This document shows, piece by piece, positions 1 to 7,421 of a DNA stretch of 64,000 nt. The DNA is from Agromyces tardus (lineage in GTDB: Bacteria; Actinomycetota; Actinomycetes; Actinomycetales; Microbacteriaceae): NCBI RefSeq assembly GCF_003710805.1, contig NZ_RHHB01000002.1:1-64000 (forward strand). The letters are read 5' to 3'. The translations under genes were made by a program, and so were the position numbers. The notes beneath the pieces are model-generated. The model was given only the letters and a program-made list of their open reading frames with translations, did no database searches and had not been told where the DNA came from. The first letter of the stretch is position 1. Every line of letters begins with the position of its first letter.

Positions 1-459
1 ATCTGGGGAGCCGAACGGCGGCGCGGGCGTGCCGGGCACCCCGGCCCGGGCGGCGTCGCGCCAGGCGGCGCGCCATGCGCGTTCGTCGAGTCGCGCGGTC
101 GAGGGGATGCCGGGGCGCAGGTCGACGAGCGGTGCCCTCTCGATGCCGGCCGGGGCCGCGGCATCCGTCGGGGCACCCGTCGCCGCGGTGGCAGCACGGA
201 TGCGGCCGCGCTCGAGCTGCGCGACGCGCGTGGACGCCCCCTGTCGCAGCTCGAGGTAGCCCTCGCCGGCGAGCTGGTCGTAGGCGGCCACGACCGAGCT
301 TCGGGCGACGCCGAGCTCGGCGGCGAGCGCTCGGGTCGACGGCACGGGGTCGCCCGGCCGCAGGGTGCCGTCGAGGATGCCGCGGCGCAGCCCCGCGACG
401 AGTTGCTCGCCGACCGGGCGCGTGCCGTCGCGGTCGATGACGAGGAGTGGGCCGTCCAT
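1..459 (-). CDS. MocR/PdxR-type GntR regulator, cut off by the window edge
   Basis: Reads leftward from an ATG at 459 off the window, so only the first 153 codons are present. Residues 1 to about 75 are a GntR winged helix (RPGDPVPSTRALAAELGVA, then VAAYDQLAGEGYLELR). From about residue 105 the text (LVDLRPGIPS, AWRAAWRDA) matches the beginning of the aminotransferase-like fold that MocR proteins use to bind pyridoxal phosphate. GGGAGG lies 5 nt before the ATG. The gene is divergent from a flavin-binding PNPOx-family gene, and four GTACYRGT boxes lie between them. From family knowledge it would be a PLP-responsive regulator of that neighbour; the missing C-terminus prevents checking the PLP lysine. 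Confidence 0.85.
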   Translation of the reverse strand, partial: MDGPLLVIDRDGTRPVGEQLVAGLRRGILDGTLRPGDPVPSTRALAAELGVARSSVVAAYDQLAGEGYLELRQGASTRVAQLERGRIRAATAATGAPTDAAAPAGIERAPLVDLRPGIPSTARLDERAWRAAWRDAARAGVPGTPAPPFGSPD

Positions 460-493
460 CGCGACCTCCCGACTGGACTGTGCGGATCGCTGC

Positions 494-620
494 GTACTAG
501 TGCGAGCAACGTACCAGTGCGGCGCGCAACCACCAACCGGCCGAGGGCGCCCGGGGCGCAGGGAGCGGCAAACACTGGACTGCCGATACCTGCGCGTACT
601 GGTCTACTCGGCGTACCAGT
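494..620. promoter_or_regulatory. Two pairs of GTACYRGT direct repeats between MocR and PNPOx genes
   Basis: GTACTAGT (494-501), GTACCAGT (511-518), GTACTGGT (596-603) and GTACCAGT (613-620) lie in the divergent intergenic region. Within each pair the repeats start exactly 17 bp apart, so one pair lies toward each gene. MocR regulators are known to bind paired direct repeats, so these are the best candidates for the operators of the 1-459 regulator. That assignment is inference. Confidence 0.6.
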
Positions 621-639
621 TCGGGTCGAGACTGACAAG

Positions 640-1371
640 GTGACCACGACGCAGCCCACCCAGACCATGCCCCTCGGATCCGACCGCCGCATCCGCCGCC
701 TCGCCGACCGGCAGGTGACCGACCGCGCGGCGCTGTACGCGCTGCTCGACGAGGAACTCGTCGGGCACCTCGCTGTGACGATCGCGCGCGAGAGCGCCTC
801 GGCGGCTCCGATCGTCGTGCCGATGGGCTACGCCCGTGTCGGCGACCAGGTGCTGCTGCACGGCTCGACCGGCGGCGGATTCGCCCTGCGCGCGGCATCC
901 GCTCGCAGCACCGTCGCCTTCGCGGTGACCGCGCTCGACGGGCTCGTCTACGCGCGGTCGCTGTTCGACAGCTCGATGAACTACCGCAGCGCGGTCGTGC
1001 ACGGGGTGCTCGAGCCGGTGCCCGACGACGAGGCGGATGCCGCGCTGCTGGCCCTCAGCGAACGGCTGATGCCCGGGCGGCCGGCCGAGGTGCGCGCGAC
1101 CGTGCGCAAGGAGACCGCCGCGACGCGCGTGCTGCGCCTCGCCCTCGACGACGTCGTGATGAAGGCGCGCTCCGGCGGACCCTCCGAAGCGTCCGGCGAC
1201 GGCGAGGATCCCACGGTCTGGGCCGGCGTCGTGCCGCTCCGCCGGGCGTTCGGAGCACCCGTCCCCTCAGTGCTGACCCCTGCGGGTACGCCCCTCCCGG
1301 ATTCGGTGCTCGCTCTGGCGACCGGGTCGTCCCGTTCCGAGACCATCGAAGCAGTGAAAGGAGGTGCGTGA
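640..1371 (+). CDS. Pyridoxamine 5'-phosphate oxidase-family flavin protein (NimA-like)
   Basis: A 243-residue split-barrel protein of the PNPOx-like/nitroimidazole-resistance family: RQVTDRAALYALLDEELVGH, then VVPMGYARVGDQVLLHGS and YRSAVVHGVLE. Such proteins bind FMN or F420; many are annotated as NimA without proof of substrate. I chose GTG 640, which lies just downstream of the GTACCAGT box; ATG 667 is an alternative. The first possible in-frame start (403) would overlap the regulator on the other strand and is unlikely. MocR beside PNPOx is a common pairing linked to vitamin B6 or flavin metabolism. The stop overlaps the start of the following 36-residue ORF, so the two are probably co-translated. 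Confidence 0.82.
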   Translation: MTTTQPTQTMPLGSDRRIRRLADRQVTDRAALYALLDEELVGHLAVTIARESASAAPIVVPMGYARVGDQVLLHGSTGGGFALRAASARSTVAFAVTALDGLVYARSLFDSSMNYRSAVVHGVLEPVPDDEADAALLALSERLMPGRPAEVRATVRKETAATRVLRLALDDVVMKARSGGPSEASGDGEDPTVWAGVVPLRRAFGAPVPSVLTPAGTPLPDSVLALATGSSRSETIEAVKGGA

Positions 1372-1481
1372 TGTTCGCGACCATGCTCGTACTCGGCCTC
1401 ATCGCCGGCGCTGGAATCGTTGCGGGACTCGTGCAGTTCCGACGTGACGGTTACCGCCGTACGCCGACGCTGGCCCCCTGA
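1371..1481 (+). CDS. Small membrane protein, 36 residues
   Basis: MFATMLVLGLIAGAGIVAGL begins a short ORF: one hydrophobic segment (about residues 3-21) followed by a basic tail (QFRRDGYRRTPTLAP). The start ATG overlaps the preceding stop (TGATG), and a strong Shine-Dalgarno (AAAGGAGG, about 1357-1364) lies 6 nt upstream, inside the end of the PNPOx gene. This arrangement strongly suggests translational coupling. Function is unknown. It may be a small regulatory or anchoring membrane peptide for the flavoprotein. Confidence 0.6.
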   Translation: MFATMLVLGLIAGAGIVAGLVQFRRDGYRRTPTLAP

Positions 1482-1736
1482 GCCCCGGTCGGCCGAGTCG
1501 CCGGCCCGCCCGTCCGACGGATGCCGCTCCACGGAGCCGCTCCGCCACGGACCCGCCGCCCTACCCGGACATCCCACCTCTCGAGCGTCGAGCTCGATGC
1601 CGCACCTCAGACGCCCGCGCGCGGCTCTGAGCCGTCGCCTGAGCCTGATGCGCGCAGAAATACGGCGTTCGCCCGAGGAACCCGGGGTGCCTTAGGGAGC
1701 ATCCTCGGATCATCGGGTCGGACCCAGGAGGAGATC

Positions 1737-1922
1737 ATGCAGTACTCGGCAGCATTCGTCGCACAGCACGGGCACCAGGCCGACGTGCACCGCGCCGAAG
1801 CAGCACTCGCACACCGTCGCAGCGCCTCGGAGCGCGCGGCGGACGAGCCGGCCCCCGCGCGCCAGCGCGTGCACTGGTGGAGCCGTCGCCCGCAGCACGC
1901 ACTGCGGCTGGCGCCCCGGTGA
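1737..1922 (+). CDS. Small basic hypothetical protein, 61 residues
   Basis: ATG 1737 follows an excellent ribosome binding site (CCAGGAGGAG). The product begins MQYSAAFVAQHGHQAD and is rich in Ala, Arg and His, with no membrane segment and no recognisable domain; the C-terminal half contains RQRVHWWSRRPQHALRL. The longer in-frame reading from 1521 has no ribosome site and an unlikely composition. It lies 89 nt upstream of the LuxR-type regulator. The RBS is the main support, and the gene could be spurious. Confidence 0.45.
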   Translation: MQYSAAFVAQHGHQADVHRAEAALAHRRSASERAADEPAPARQRVHWWSRRPQHALRLAPR

Positions 1923-2011
1923 GCAGCAGCGCATCGCGCGACATCGCATCCGTCACCCCGCCCGTCCCCGGGCGGGGTGACGCTGTCGGTGGGTCGTGGC
2001 ACGATGACATC

Positions 2012-4990
2012 GTGACCAGCTCCCCGTCGAGCCCGACGATGATCGGGCGCGACTCCGAACTCGCGCGGCTGAACGAACTCCTCGAGGGCGCTCGATCGGG
2101 TGCGCCGTTCACGATCGTGATCGGCGGCGAGGCGGGCATCGGCAAGACCCGGCTCATCCGTGAGTTCGAGCGCGGGCTCGCGCCCGACGTGCGGCTCCTC
2201 GCGGGGCAGTGCGTCGACCTCGGCAGCGTCGCCGCCCCCTACGCTCCGGTCAAGACGGCACTGCGCACCCTCGTCGCCGAGGTCGGCGCCGACCAGGTGC
2301 TCGAGGCGGTCGGGCCGGGGCGGGCAGCACTCGTGGCGCTCCTGCCCGAGCTCGCGGCATCCGGTTCGGCGGCCGACGCGGGTGAGATCGTGATCGCCGC
2401 CGGCGGCGCGGGCAGCGGTCAACTGCACGAGGCCATCGCCGTGCTGCTCGAGACCTTCTCCCGCGAGCGCACCACGGTGTTCCTCATCGAAGACCTCCAT
2501 TGGATCGACGCGGCGAGCCTCGCGCTGCTGCGGTTCCTCATGCGCGCCCTCGGGTCGAGCCGCGTGCTCACGGTGCTCACCTACCGCAGCGAAGACGTCA
2601 CGCGCGGCCATCCGCTGCGCGGCTTCCTCTCCGAGGTCGAACGCGATCGCTGGGTCGAGCGTCGCGAGCTCGGGCGGCTCACGCGCAACCAGGTGCGCAG
2701 GCTCGTGCGATCGCTCATCGTCGACGAGTCCCCGAACGAGCGCGTGCTCGACACCGTCTTCACGCGCAGCGACGGCGTGCCCTTCTTCGTCGAGGAGCTC
2801 GTCGGCATCGACGGATGCCGCGACGAGGGCTTCGTGCCCGACACGCTGCGAGACCTGCTGCTGGCCCGCTACGAGCGGCTGCCCGAGTCGGCGCAGGAGC
2901 TGCTCCGGCTGCTCTCGACGGGCGGCGTGCGCGTCTCGCACGCGATGCTCTCGGCGGTGTACCGCGGCAGCGACGACGAGCTCGATGCCGCCGCCCGCCA
3001 GGCGGTGCACTTCGGCGTGCTCACCATCGACGGCGACGACTACGCGTTCCGGCACGCCCTCGTGCGCGAGGCGATCCTCGCCGACCTGCTCCCCGGCGAA
3101 CGGGCGCGATTCCACGCGCGCTACGCCGAGGCGTACGAGGCGCAGGGCGCCGCCGGCACCCGCCGTGTCGCGGCCGAGATCTCGTTCCACTGGCTCGGCG
3201 CCCACGACGCCGTGCGGGCGTTCCCGGCCACGATGCAGGCCATGCGCGAGGCGCGTGCGGCCGCCGCCTACGCCTCGGCCGCACAGCTCGGTGAGCGCGC
3301 CCTCAGCCTGTGGGACGTCGTGCCCGAACCCGAGGCCGTCGCCGGCATGACCAAGCTCGAGCTCATGGGACGCACGGCCTCGCACCTGCGGAATGCGGGC
3401 GAGGGCGAGCGGTCGCTCGCGCTCGTGCGGGCGGCACTCGCGGAGTGCCCTGAAGACGATCCGCAGTACCCGCGCCTGCTTCGCGACAAGGCGCTCTACC
3501 TGGCGAACGTCGGCCGGCCCGGGTCGATCCCGTTGCTGCAGCAGTCCCTCGAGGCGCTCGAGTCGCGCATCGACGCGGGCGACGAGCCCGCCCGCGAGCT
3601 CCGGGTCACGGTGCTCACGGCGCTCGCCGGGCGGCTCATGATCGAGGCGCGACTCGACGAGGCCGTCGAGACGGCCGAGCTCGCCCTCGCGAGTGCGCTC
3701 GAGCTCGGTTCGAGCCGTGCGGCGTCGGTCGCGCTCAACATCGCCTCGGTCAGCCGTGCCGCGCTCGGCCAGGTCGACCGGGGGCTCGCCGGTCTCGAGC
3801 AGGCGCGCGAGCTCGCCGCGGGCGACGGCAGCGCGCTGTTGCGCTACTGGGTGAACGCCTCCGACCTGTACTACCTCATCGGCGACTTCCCCGAGGCCGT
3901 GCGCCTCGCAGAGGAGGGGCTCGCGCGAGCACGCGAGCAGGGCGTCGAGCGCAGCTCGGGCGTCATCCTCGCGTCCAATGCGGTCGATCCGCTGTTCGCG
4001 CTGGGCGAGTGGGATCGCGCGGCCGCGCTCATCGAGCGCGCGCTCGCGCTCGACCCGCCCGCGCCGTTCCGCGTGTACCTGCAGCGCGCCAAGCTGTGGG
4101 CACTCGTCTGGCGCGGTGAGCCCGAGCGGGCGGCGGAGCTCTTCCGCGCGGTGCGACCGTCGATGGTGCACGTCATGGAGGTCGAGATGCAGACGCGGCT
4201 CGGCGTCGGCCGGGTGGGCGCCGAGATCGCGCTCGCCGTCGGCGACGTCTCCGCCGCGTGGCGTGAGGTGCGCGTCATCCTCGGCGAAGCGCAACGTCCG
4301 CTCGCCGGCTACGCCCTGCCCTACCTCTGGGTCGCCGCCCGGGTCGTCGCGGCGGCACGTGATCGTCCCGAATCGGTGCCCGACGCCGAACGCGAGGAGA
4401 TCCTCGCGGCCGAGGAGGGGTTCCGCGCCCTCATGGTCGACCTCGGCTTCTGGCCCACGCAGCCCGTGTGGCACGCGTTCTTCGAAGCTGAGCTCGCGTC
4501 CGATGCGGTGGCCTGGCGCCGTGCCGTCGGGGCCGCCCGCCAGCCGAGCGCCCGCGGGTTCCTCCTGCCCTACGCTCTCCTCCGGCTCGGTGAGGCCGAA
4601 CTCGCCGCGGGCGACCGACCGGCCGCGAAGGAGGCGCTGCAGGCGGCCTTCGACTCGGCCGTCGCCGGCGGTGTCACCGCGGTGCAGTCCCGCGCAGCAC
4701 GCGTCGCGATGGCCGCGGGCGTCGCCCTCGACGGAGCCAGCGCGGGCGACGCGGGCGGCGGGGCATCCGGAGTCGCCGGCAGTGACGACCCGGCCGACGC
4801 CACCGCCGAGCTCACGGCGCGCGAGCGACAGGTGCTCGAGCTCATCGCGCGGGGTCTCAGCAACCGGCAGATCGGCGAGCGGCTGTTCATCAGTGGCAAG
4901 ACCGCGAGCGTGCACGTCTCGGCCATCCTGAGAAAGCTCGGTGCATCCTCCCGCACCGAGGCCGCCTTCCTGGCCCGCGCGTTACGGTGA
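2012..4990 (+). CDS. Large LuxR-family ATPase transcriptional regulator
   Basis: A 992-residue regulator of the LAL/MalT-like type. It has an N-terminal AAA/NACHT-like ATPase with Walker A GGEAGIGKTR near residue 38 and a Walker B region (VFLIEDLHWID). A long helical TPR-like middle follows, then a C-terminal LuxR helix-turn-helix from about residue 932 (ELTARERQVLELIARGLSN, TASVHVSAILRKLG). Such proteins hydrolyse ATP, sense a ligand through the helical region and activate promoters through the C-terminal domain. I chose GTG 2012 because the homologous part begins at MIGRDSELARLNELL (ATG 2039 is the alternative); a CACGAT box 6 nt upstream suggests a leaderless message. Targets are unknown. 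The downstream peroxidase is separated by a hairpin. Confidence 0.88.
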   Translation: MTSSPSSPTMIGRDSELARLNELLEGARSGAPFTIVIGGEAGIGKTRLIREFERGLAPDVRLLAGQCVDLGSVAAPYAPVKTALRTLVAEVGADQVLEAVGPGRAALVALLPELAASGSAADAGEIVIAAGGAGSGQLHEAIAVLLETFSRERTTVFLIEDLHWIDAASLALLRFLMRALGSSRVLTVLTYRSEDVTRGHPLRGFLSEVERDRWVERRELGRLTRNQVRRLVRSLIVDESPNERVLDTVFTRSDGVPFFVEELVGIDGCRDEGFVPDTLRDLLLARYERLPESAQELLRLLSTGGVRVSHAMLSAVYRGSDDELDAAARQAVHFGVLTIDGDDYAFRHALVREAILADLLPGERARFHARYAEAYEAQGAAGTRRVAAEISFHWLGAHDAVRAFPATMQAMREARAAAAYASAAQLGERALSLWDVVPEPEAVAGMTKLELMGRTASHLRNAGEGERSLALVRAALAECPEDDPQYPRLLRDKALYLANVGRPGSIPLLQQSLEALESRIDAGDEPARELRVTVLTALAGRLMIEARLDEAVETAELALASALELGSSRAASVALNIASVSRAALGQVDRGLAGLEQARELAAGDGSALLRYWVNASDLYYLIGDFPEAVRLAEEGLARAREQGVERSSGVILASNAVDPLFALGEWDRAAALIERALALDPPAPFRVYLQRAKLWALVWRGEPERAAELFRAVRPSMVHVMEVEMQTRLGVGRVGAEIALAVGDVSAAWREVRVILGEAQRPLAGYALPYLWVAARVVAAARDRPESVPDAEREEILAAEEGFRALMVDLGFWPTQPVWHAFFEAELASDAVAWRRAVGAARQPSARGFLLPYALLRLGEAELAAGDRPAAKEALQAAFDSAVAGGVTAVQSRAARVAMAAGVALDGASAGDAGGGASGVAGSDDPADATAELTARERQVLELIARGLSNRQIGERLFISGKTASVHVSAILRKLGASSRTEAAFLARALR

Positions 4991-4993
4991 AAA

Positions 4994-5014
4994 GCGCCCG
5001 CGCACGGCGGGCGC
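4994..5014 (+). terminator. GC-rich hairpin after the LuxR-type gene
   Basis: GCGCCCGC / GCGGGCGC form a perfect 8-bp stem with a 5-nt loop, 4 nt after the regulator's stop. There is no T-tract after it, so it may be a weak or Rho-independent-like terminator of the actinobacterial type. Confidence 0.4.
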
Positions 5015-5040
5015 ACCGGCATCCGAGGGGCAGATCCAGC

Positions 5041-5598
5041 ATGACGCTCGACACCATCCCGTTCCAGACGACGACCGGCGAGTCCACGTCGCTCGCCGCC
5101 TACCACGGACAGGTCAAGCTCATCGTGAACGTCGCCTCGCGGTGCGGCCTCGCGCCCCAGTACGAGCAGCTCGAACAGCTGCAGCGCACCTACGGCGACC
5201 GGGGGTTCACGGTGCTCGGCTTCCCGAGCAATCAGTTCCTGCAGGAGCTCTCGACGAACGAGGCCATCGCGGAGTACTGCTCGACGACGTGGGGCATCAC
5301 GTTCCCGATCTTCGACCGCGTGCGCGTCAACGGGCGCTCGGCGCATCCGCTGTACACCGAGTTGAAGAAGACGCCGGATGCCTCCGGCAAGGCCGGCCGC
5401 GTCGTCTGGAACTTCGAGAAGTTCCTCGTGGCGCCCGACGGCACCGTCACTCGGTTCCGCCCGAACGTCGTGCCCGACCATCCCTCGGTCATCGCCGCCA
5501 TCGAGGCGGCGCTTCCTGCGTCGTGGGCGCCGAGCGCGGCCGACGCCGCGGTCTCGGACTCGGCCGGGTCGTCGTCGCAGGAGCAGGTGGCGTCGTAG
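5041..5598 (+). CDS. Glutathione peroxidase-family thiol peroxidase
   Basis: A 185-residue cytosolic peroxidase. The active-site motif is NVASRCGLAPQY, with a peroxidatic cysteine (not selenocysteine). The conserved Gln (FPSNQF) and Trp/Asn (VWNFEKF) of the catalytic tetrad are present. A second cysteine in IAEYCSTTWGI is placed as the resolving cysteine of thioredoxin-dependent members, so thioredoxin or mycoredoxin is a likelier reductant than glutathione in an actinobacterium. ATG 5041 follows GAGGGGCAGATCCAGC. The C-terminal 25 residues (Ala/Ser-rich, ending SSSQEQVAS) extend beyond the usual family length. It would reduce hydrogen peroxide and organic hydroperoxides. Confidence 0.9.
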   Translation: MTLDTIPFQTTTGESTSLAAYHGQVKLIVNVASRCGLAPQYEQLEQLQRTYGDRGFTVLGFPSNQFLQELSTNEAIAEYCSTTWGITFPIFDRVRVNGRSAHPLYTELKKTPDASGKAGRVVWNFEKFLVAPDGTVTRFRPNVVPDHPSVIAAIEAALPASWAPSAADAAVSDSAGSSSQEQVAS

Positions 5599-5686
5599 CG
5601 GGGTGCGCCGGCGCTCGCCCGGCAGGCTGACTGTCGGGTCTCGGGCCTCGGGCGGCGGGTGGCTGGGGGCGGGGAAAGGGGAGACG

Positions 5687-6322
5687 ATGGCGTCGCGCAG
5701 CTTCGAGCCGGGCGCGTTCGAGTTCTTCGACGAGCTCGCCCGGAACAACTACCGGGAGTGGTTCCAGGCGCATCGCGCCGACTACGAGCGGCTCGTGCGC
5801 GAGCCGCTCGAGCGGATCGCCGCCCGAGCTCAGGAGGCGTACGGGCCCGCGCACGTGATGCGGCCGAACCGCGACATCCGGTTCAGCGCCGACAAGTCGC
5901 CCTACAAGGCCAACGCGGCGATGTCGGCGGGGCGCAGCGCGGCCGTCTACCTCTCGGTGAGCGGGTCGGGCATCGAGGTGGGCGGCGGCCTGTACCAGCC
6001 GACACGCGACCAGCTCGCCAAGGCGCGAGCGGCGATCGCCGACGACGGCGTGCCCGCGCGGGAGCTCGCCGCGATCGTCGCCGACCTCACGGCGGCGGGC
6101 TTCGAACTGGCCGGCCCGCCGCTGAAGACCGCGCCGCGCGGCTTCGACCGCGACCATCGGCACATCGACCTGCTGCGGCTCACCCACTACGCCGCGCTGC
6201 GCTCGCTGCCGCGGGATGCCACCGACCGCATGATCGACGACGCGTGGCAGCAGGTCGCGCCGCTCATCGCGTGGGCCGACGCCCACGCCGGCGTCGCGCG
6301 CGATGATCCCGCCCGGCGGTAG
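5687..6322 (+). CDS. DUF2461 (TIGR02453) family protein
   Basis: A 211-residue soluble protein with the DUF2461 signature: FEFFDELARNNYREWFQAHR at the N-terminus, then NRDIRFSADKSPYKAN, GGLYQPTRDQLAKAR and PRGFDRDHRHIDLLRL. The family is widespread and has no established biochemical role. ATG 5687 follows GGGGAAAGGGGAG. No obvious functional link exists with the peroxidase upstream. Three tandem copies of AGCCGCCGGT (6321-6350) follow immediately after the stop. Confidence 0.85.
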   Translation: MASRSFEPGAFEFFDELARNNYREWFQAHRADYERLVREPLERIAARAQEAYGPAHVMRPNRDIRFSADKSPYKANAAMSAGRSAAVYLSVSGSGIEVGGGLYQPTRDQLAKARAAIADDGVPARELAAIVADLTAAGFELAGPPLKTAPRGFDRDHRHIDLLRLTHYAALRSLPRDATDRMIDDAWQQVAPLIAWADAHAGVARDDPARR

Positions 6323-6350
6323 CCGCCGGTAGCCGCCGGTAGCCGCCGGA
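6321..6350. repeat. Three tandem 10-bp repeats (AGCCGCCGGT)
   Basis: AGCCGCCGGT occurs three times without interruption (the last base of the third differs) directly after the DUF2461 stop. It may have arisen by slippage; no function is implied. Confidence 0.7.
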
Positions 6351-6468
6351 GTCTCAGGGAGGAAGTGCGGGCCTCGGGCCGCTCCGCGACGAGGGGTCGA
6401 TCGGCCCTATGACGGCGCCGGGCAACCGCGATGCTGGGTGCATCGGCCCGATCGCGGAGGAGCGGCCC

Positions 6469-6861
6469 ATGCGCACCCGGAGGATCATCGGACTCGTCAT
6501 CGCGATCGTCGCGCTGCCGCTGCTCGTCGTCGGCCTCATCGATCCGCTCGAGGGCGGCATCGCGCTGCTCGGAGCCATCGCGCTCGGCATCGTCGCGTGG
6601 CTGGCGTCGCGCGTGCCGATTCCGAGGCTCGCGTGGATCGCGGCACTCGCGACGGTGGTGCTCGGAGCGATCACGCTCGGGATCGCCATCTTCTCGGTGC
6701 CCGTCGAGACGGGTCCCGACACGGTCGCGGCACCCCTGAGCGGCGGCCTCGTCGTGTGGAACTGGCTGTATCGCGTCGGCGTGCTCGTGACCGTGGCGGG
6801 CTGGGTCGTCTACCTCATCCGGCTCGTCAAGACGCTGCGCGCTCCGGCGGTGACGCGGTGA
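6469..6861 (+). CDS. Small four-helix membrane protein, unknown function
   Basis: A 130-residue hydrophobic protein with about four membrane segments (IIGLVIAIVALPLLVVGLI, a second around IALLGAIALGIVAWLA, a third around LATVVLGAITLGIAIF, and a last around GVLVTVAGWVVYLI). ATG 6469 has GGAGG 8 nt upstream. ATG 6409 is in frame but lacks a ribosome site. The 3' end overlaps the start of the next, interrupted membrane gene by GTGA, suggesting an operon of two small membrane proteins. I do not recognise the family. Confidence 0.6.
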   Translation: MRTRRIIGLVIAIVALPLLVVGLIDPLEGGIALLGAIALGIVAWLASRVPIPRLAWIAALATVVLGAITLGIAIFSVPVETGPDTVAAPLSGGLVVWNWLYRVGVLVTVAGWVVYLIRLVKTLRAPAVTR

Positions 6862-7229
6862 GCACCCCGCCGGCCCCGGAGCCGGACCGCCAGCCCACGA
6901 ACGTCCCTGAGCGGAAGGGATCGTGGTCCGCGACGCCGTCCCGGCCGATCGGCTGGGTCGCACTCGTGGCCGCGGTCATCGGGCTCGGCTAGTGGATCGT
7001 GCTGCCGCTCATCACCACGCTCTTCCGCGAGATCTTTCCGATCACCGACACCTACCTCATGCCCGTGATCGGCTCGGTGCTCATCGCGATCGCGGCGGTG
7101 GTCAACGTCATCGCACTGTGGCCGGCGCGGCAGCGCAACGTGCTGAACCTCCTCGCCACGATCCTGACGGTGCCCGCGGCACTGTTCTTCCTGACCTTCG
7201 TGATCGGCGAGGGCGTCGCCGGGGCGTGA
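6858..7229 (+). pseudogene. Small membrane protein interrupted by an in-frame amber codon
   Basis: Starting from GTG 6858 (overlapping the previous stop), the frame reads through a Pro-rich head and a first membrane helix (PIGWVALVAAVIGLG). It then meets TAG at 6990-6992 and continues in the same frame as WIVLPLITTLFREIFPI, with two further helices, to TGA at 7229. Both halves have coding-like composition and together would make a 123-codon, three-helix protein. A change of one base from TGG or CAG would explain it. Alternatives are a separate downstream protein from GTG 6999, or a sequencing error. Confidence 0.6.
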
Positions 7230-7297
7230 GCGCGGGCGGCGGGCGCCGCTGGCCCCCCTCGTTGGCGTCGACGTGCCGGTCGATTCTCTCCATGTCG

Positions 7298-7323
7298 CTC
7301 ATGTGACCAGCGCCTCACATGAG
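7298..7323. repeat. Palindrome sharing the core of the 62-kb tandem repeat
   Basis: CTCATGTGA and TCACATGAG form a perfect 9-bp inverted repeat with an 8-nt spacer. The right half (GCCTCACATGAGGCG) continues with AAGCTCAC and matches the core of the 52-bp units at 62101-62308. It lies between the interrupted membrane gene and the convergent end of pepA and could also act as a terminator. Confidence 0.55.
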
Positions 7324-7421
7324 GCGAAGCTCACAGGAGTCACGGGGACACTGTCTCCCGACGTCAGTGACTTCGCCAGGGCACGCCGTGCCGCGCTGAG
7401 GGCCCGTGCCGCGGCATCCGC

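Noticed and set aside
2002-2017. TGACATCGTGACC as a member of the fructan operator family
   Set aside because: It lacks the TGTCA arm and overlaps the start of the LuxR-type gene; similarity is only half-site.
1607-4915. 1102-residue open frame opposite the LuxR-type gene
   Set aside because: It mirrors a gene with clear domains, has no recognisable motif, and is expected in 70% G+C DNA. The same applies to the long frames opposite both STAND genes, the large GH32 gene and 55.5-58.4 kb.
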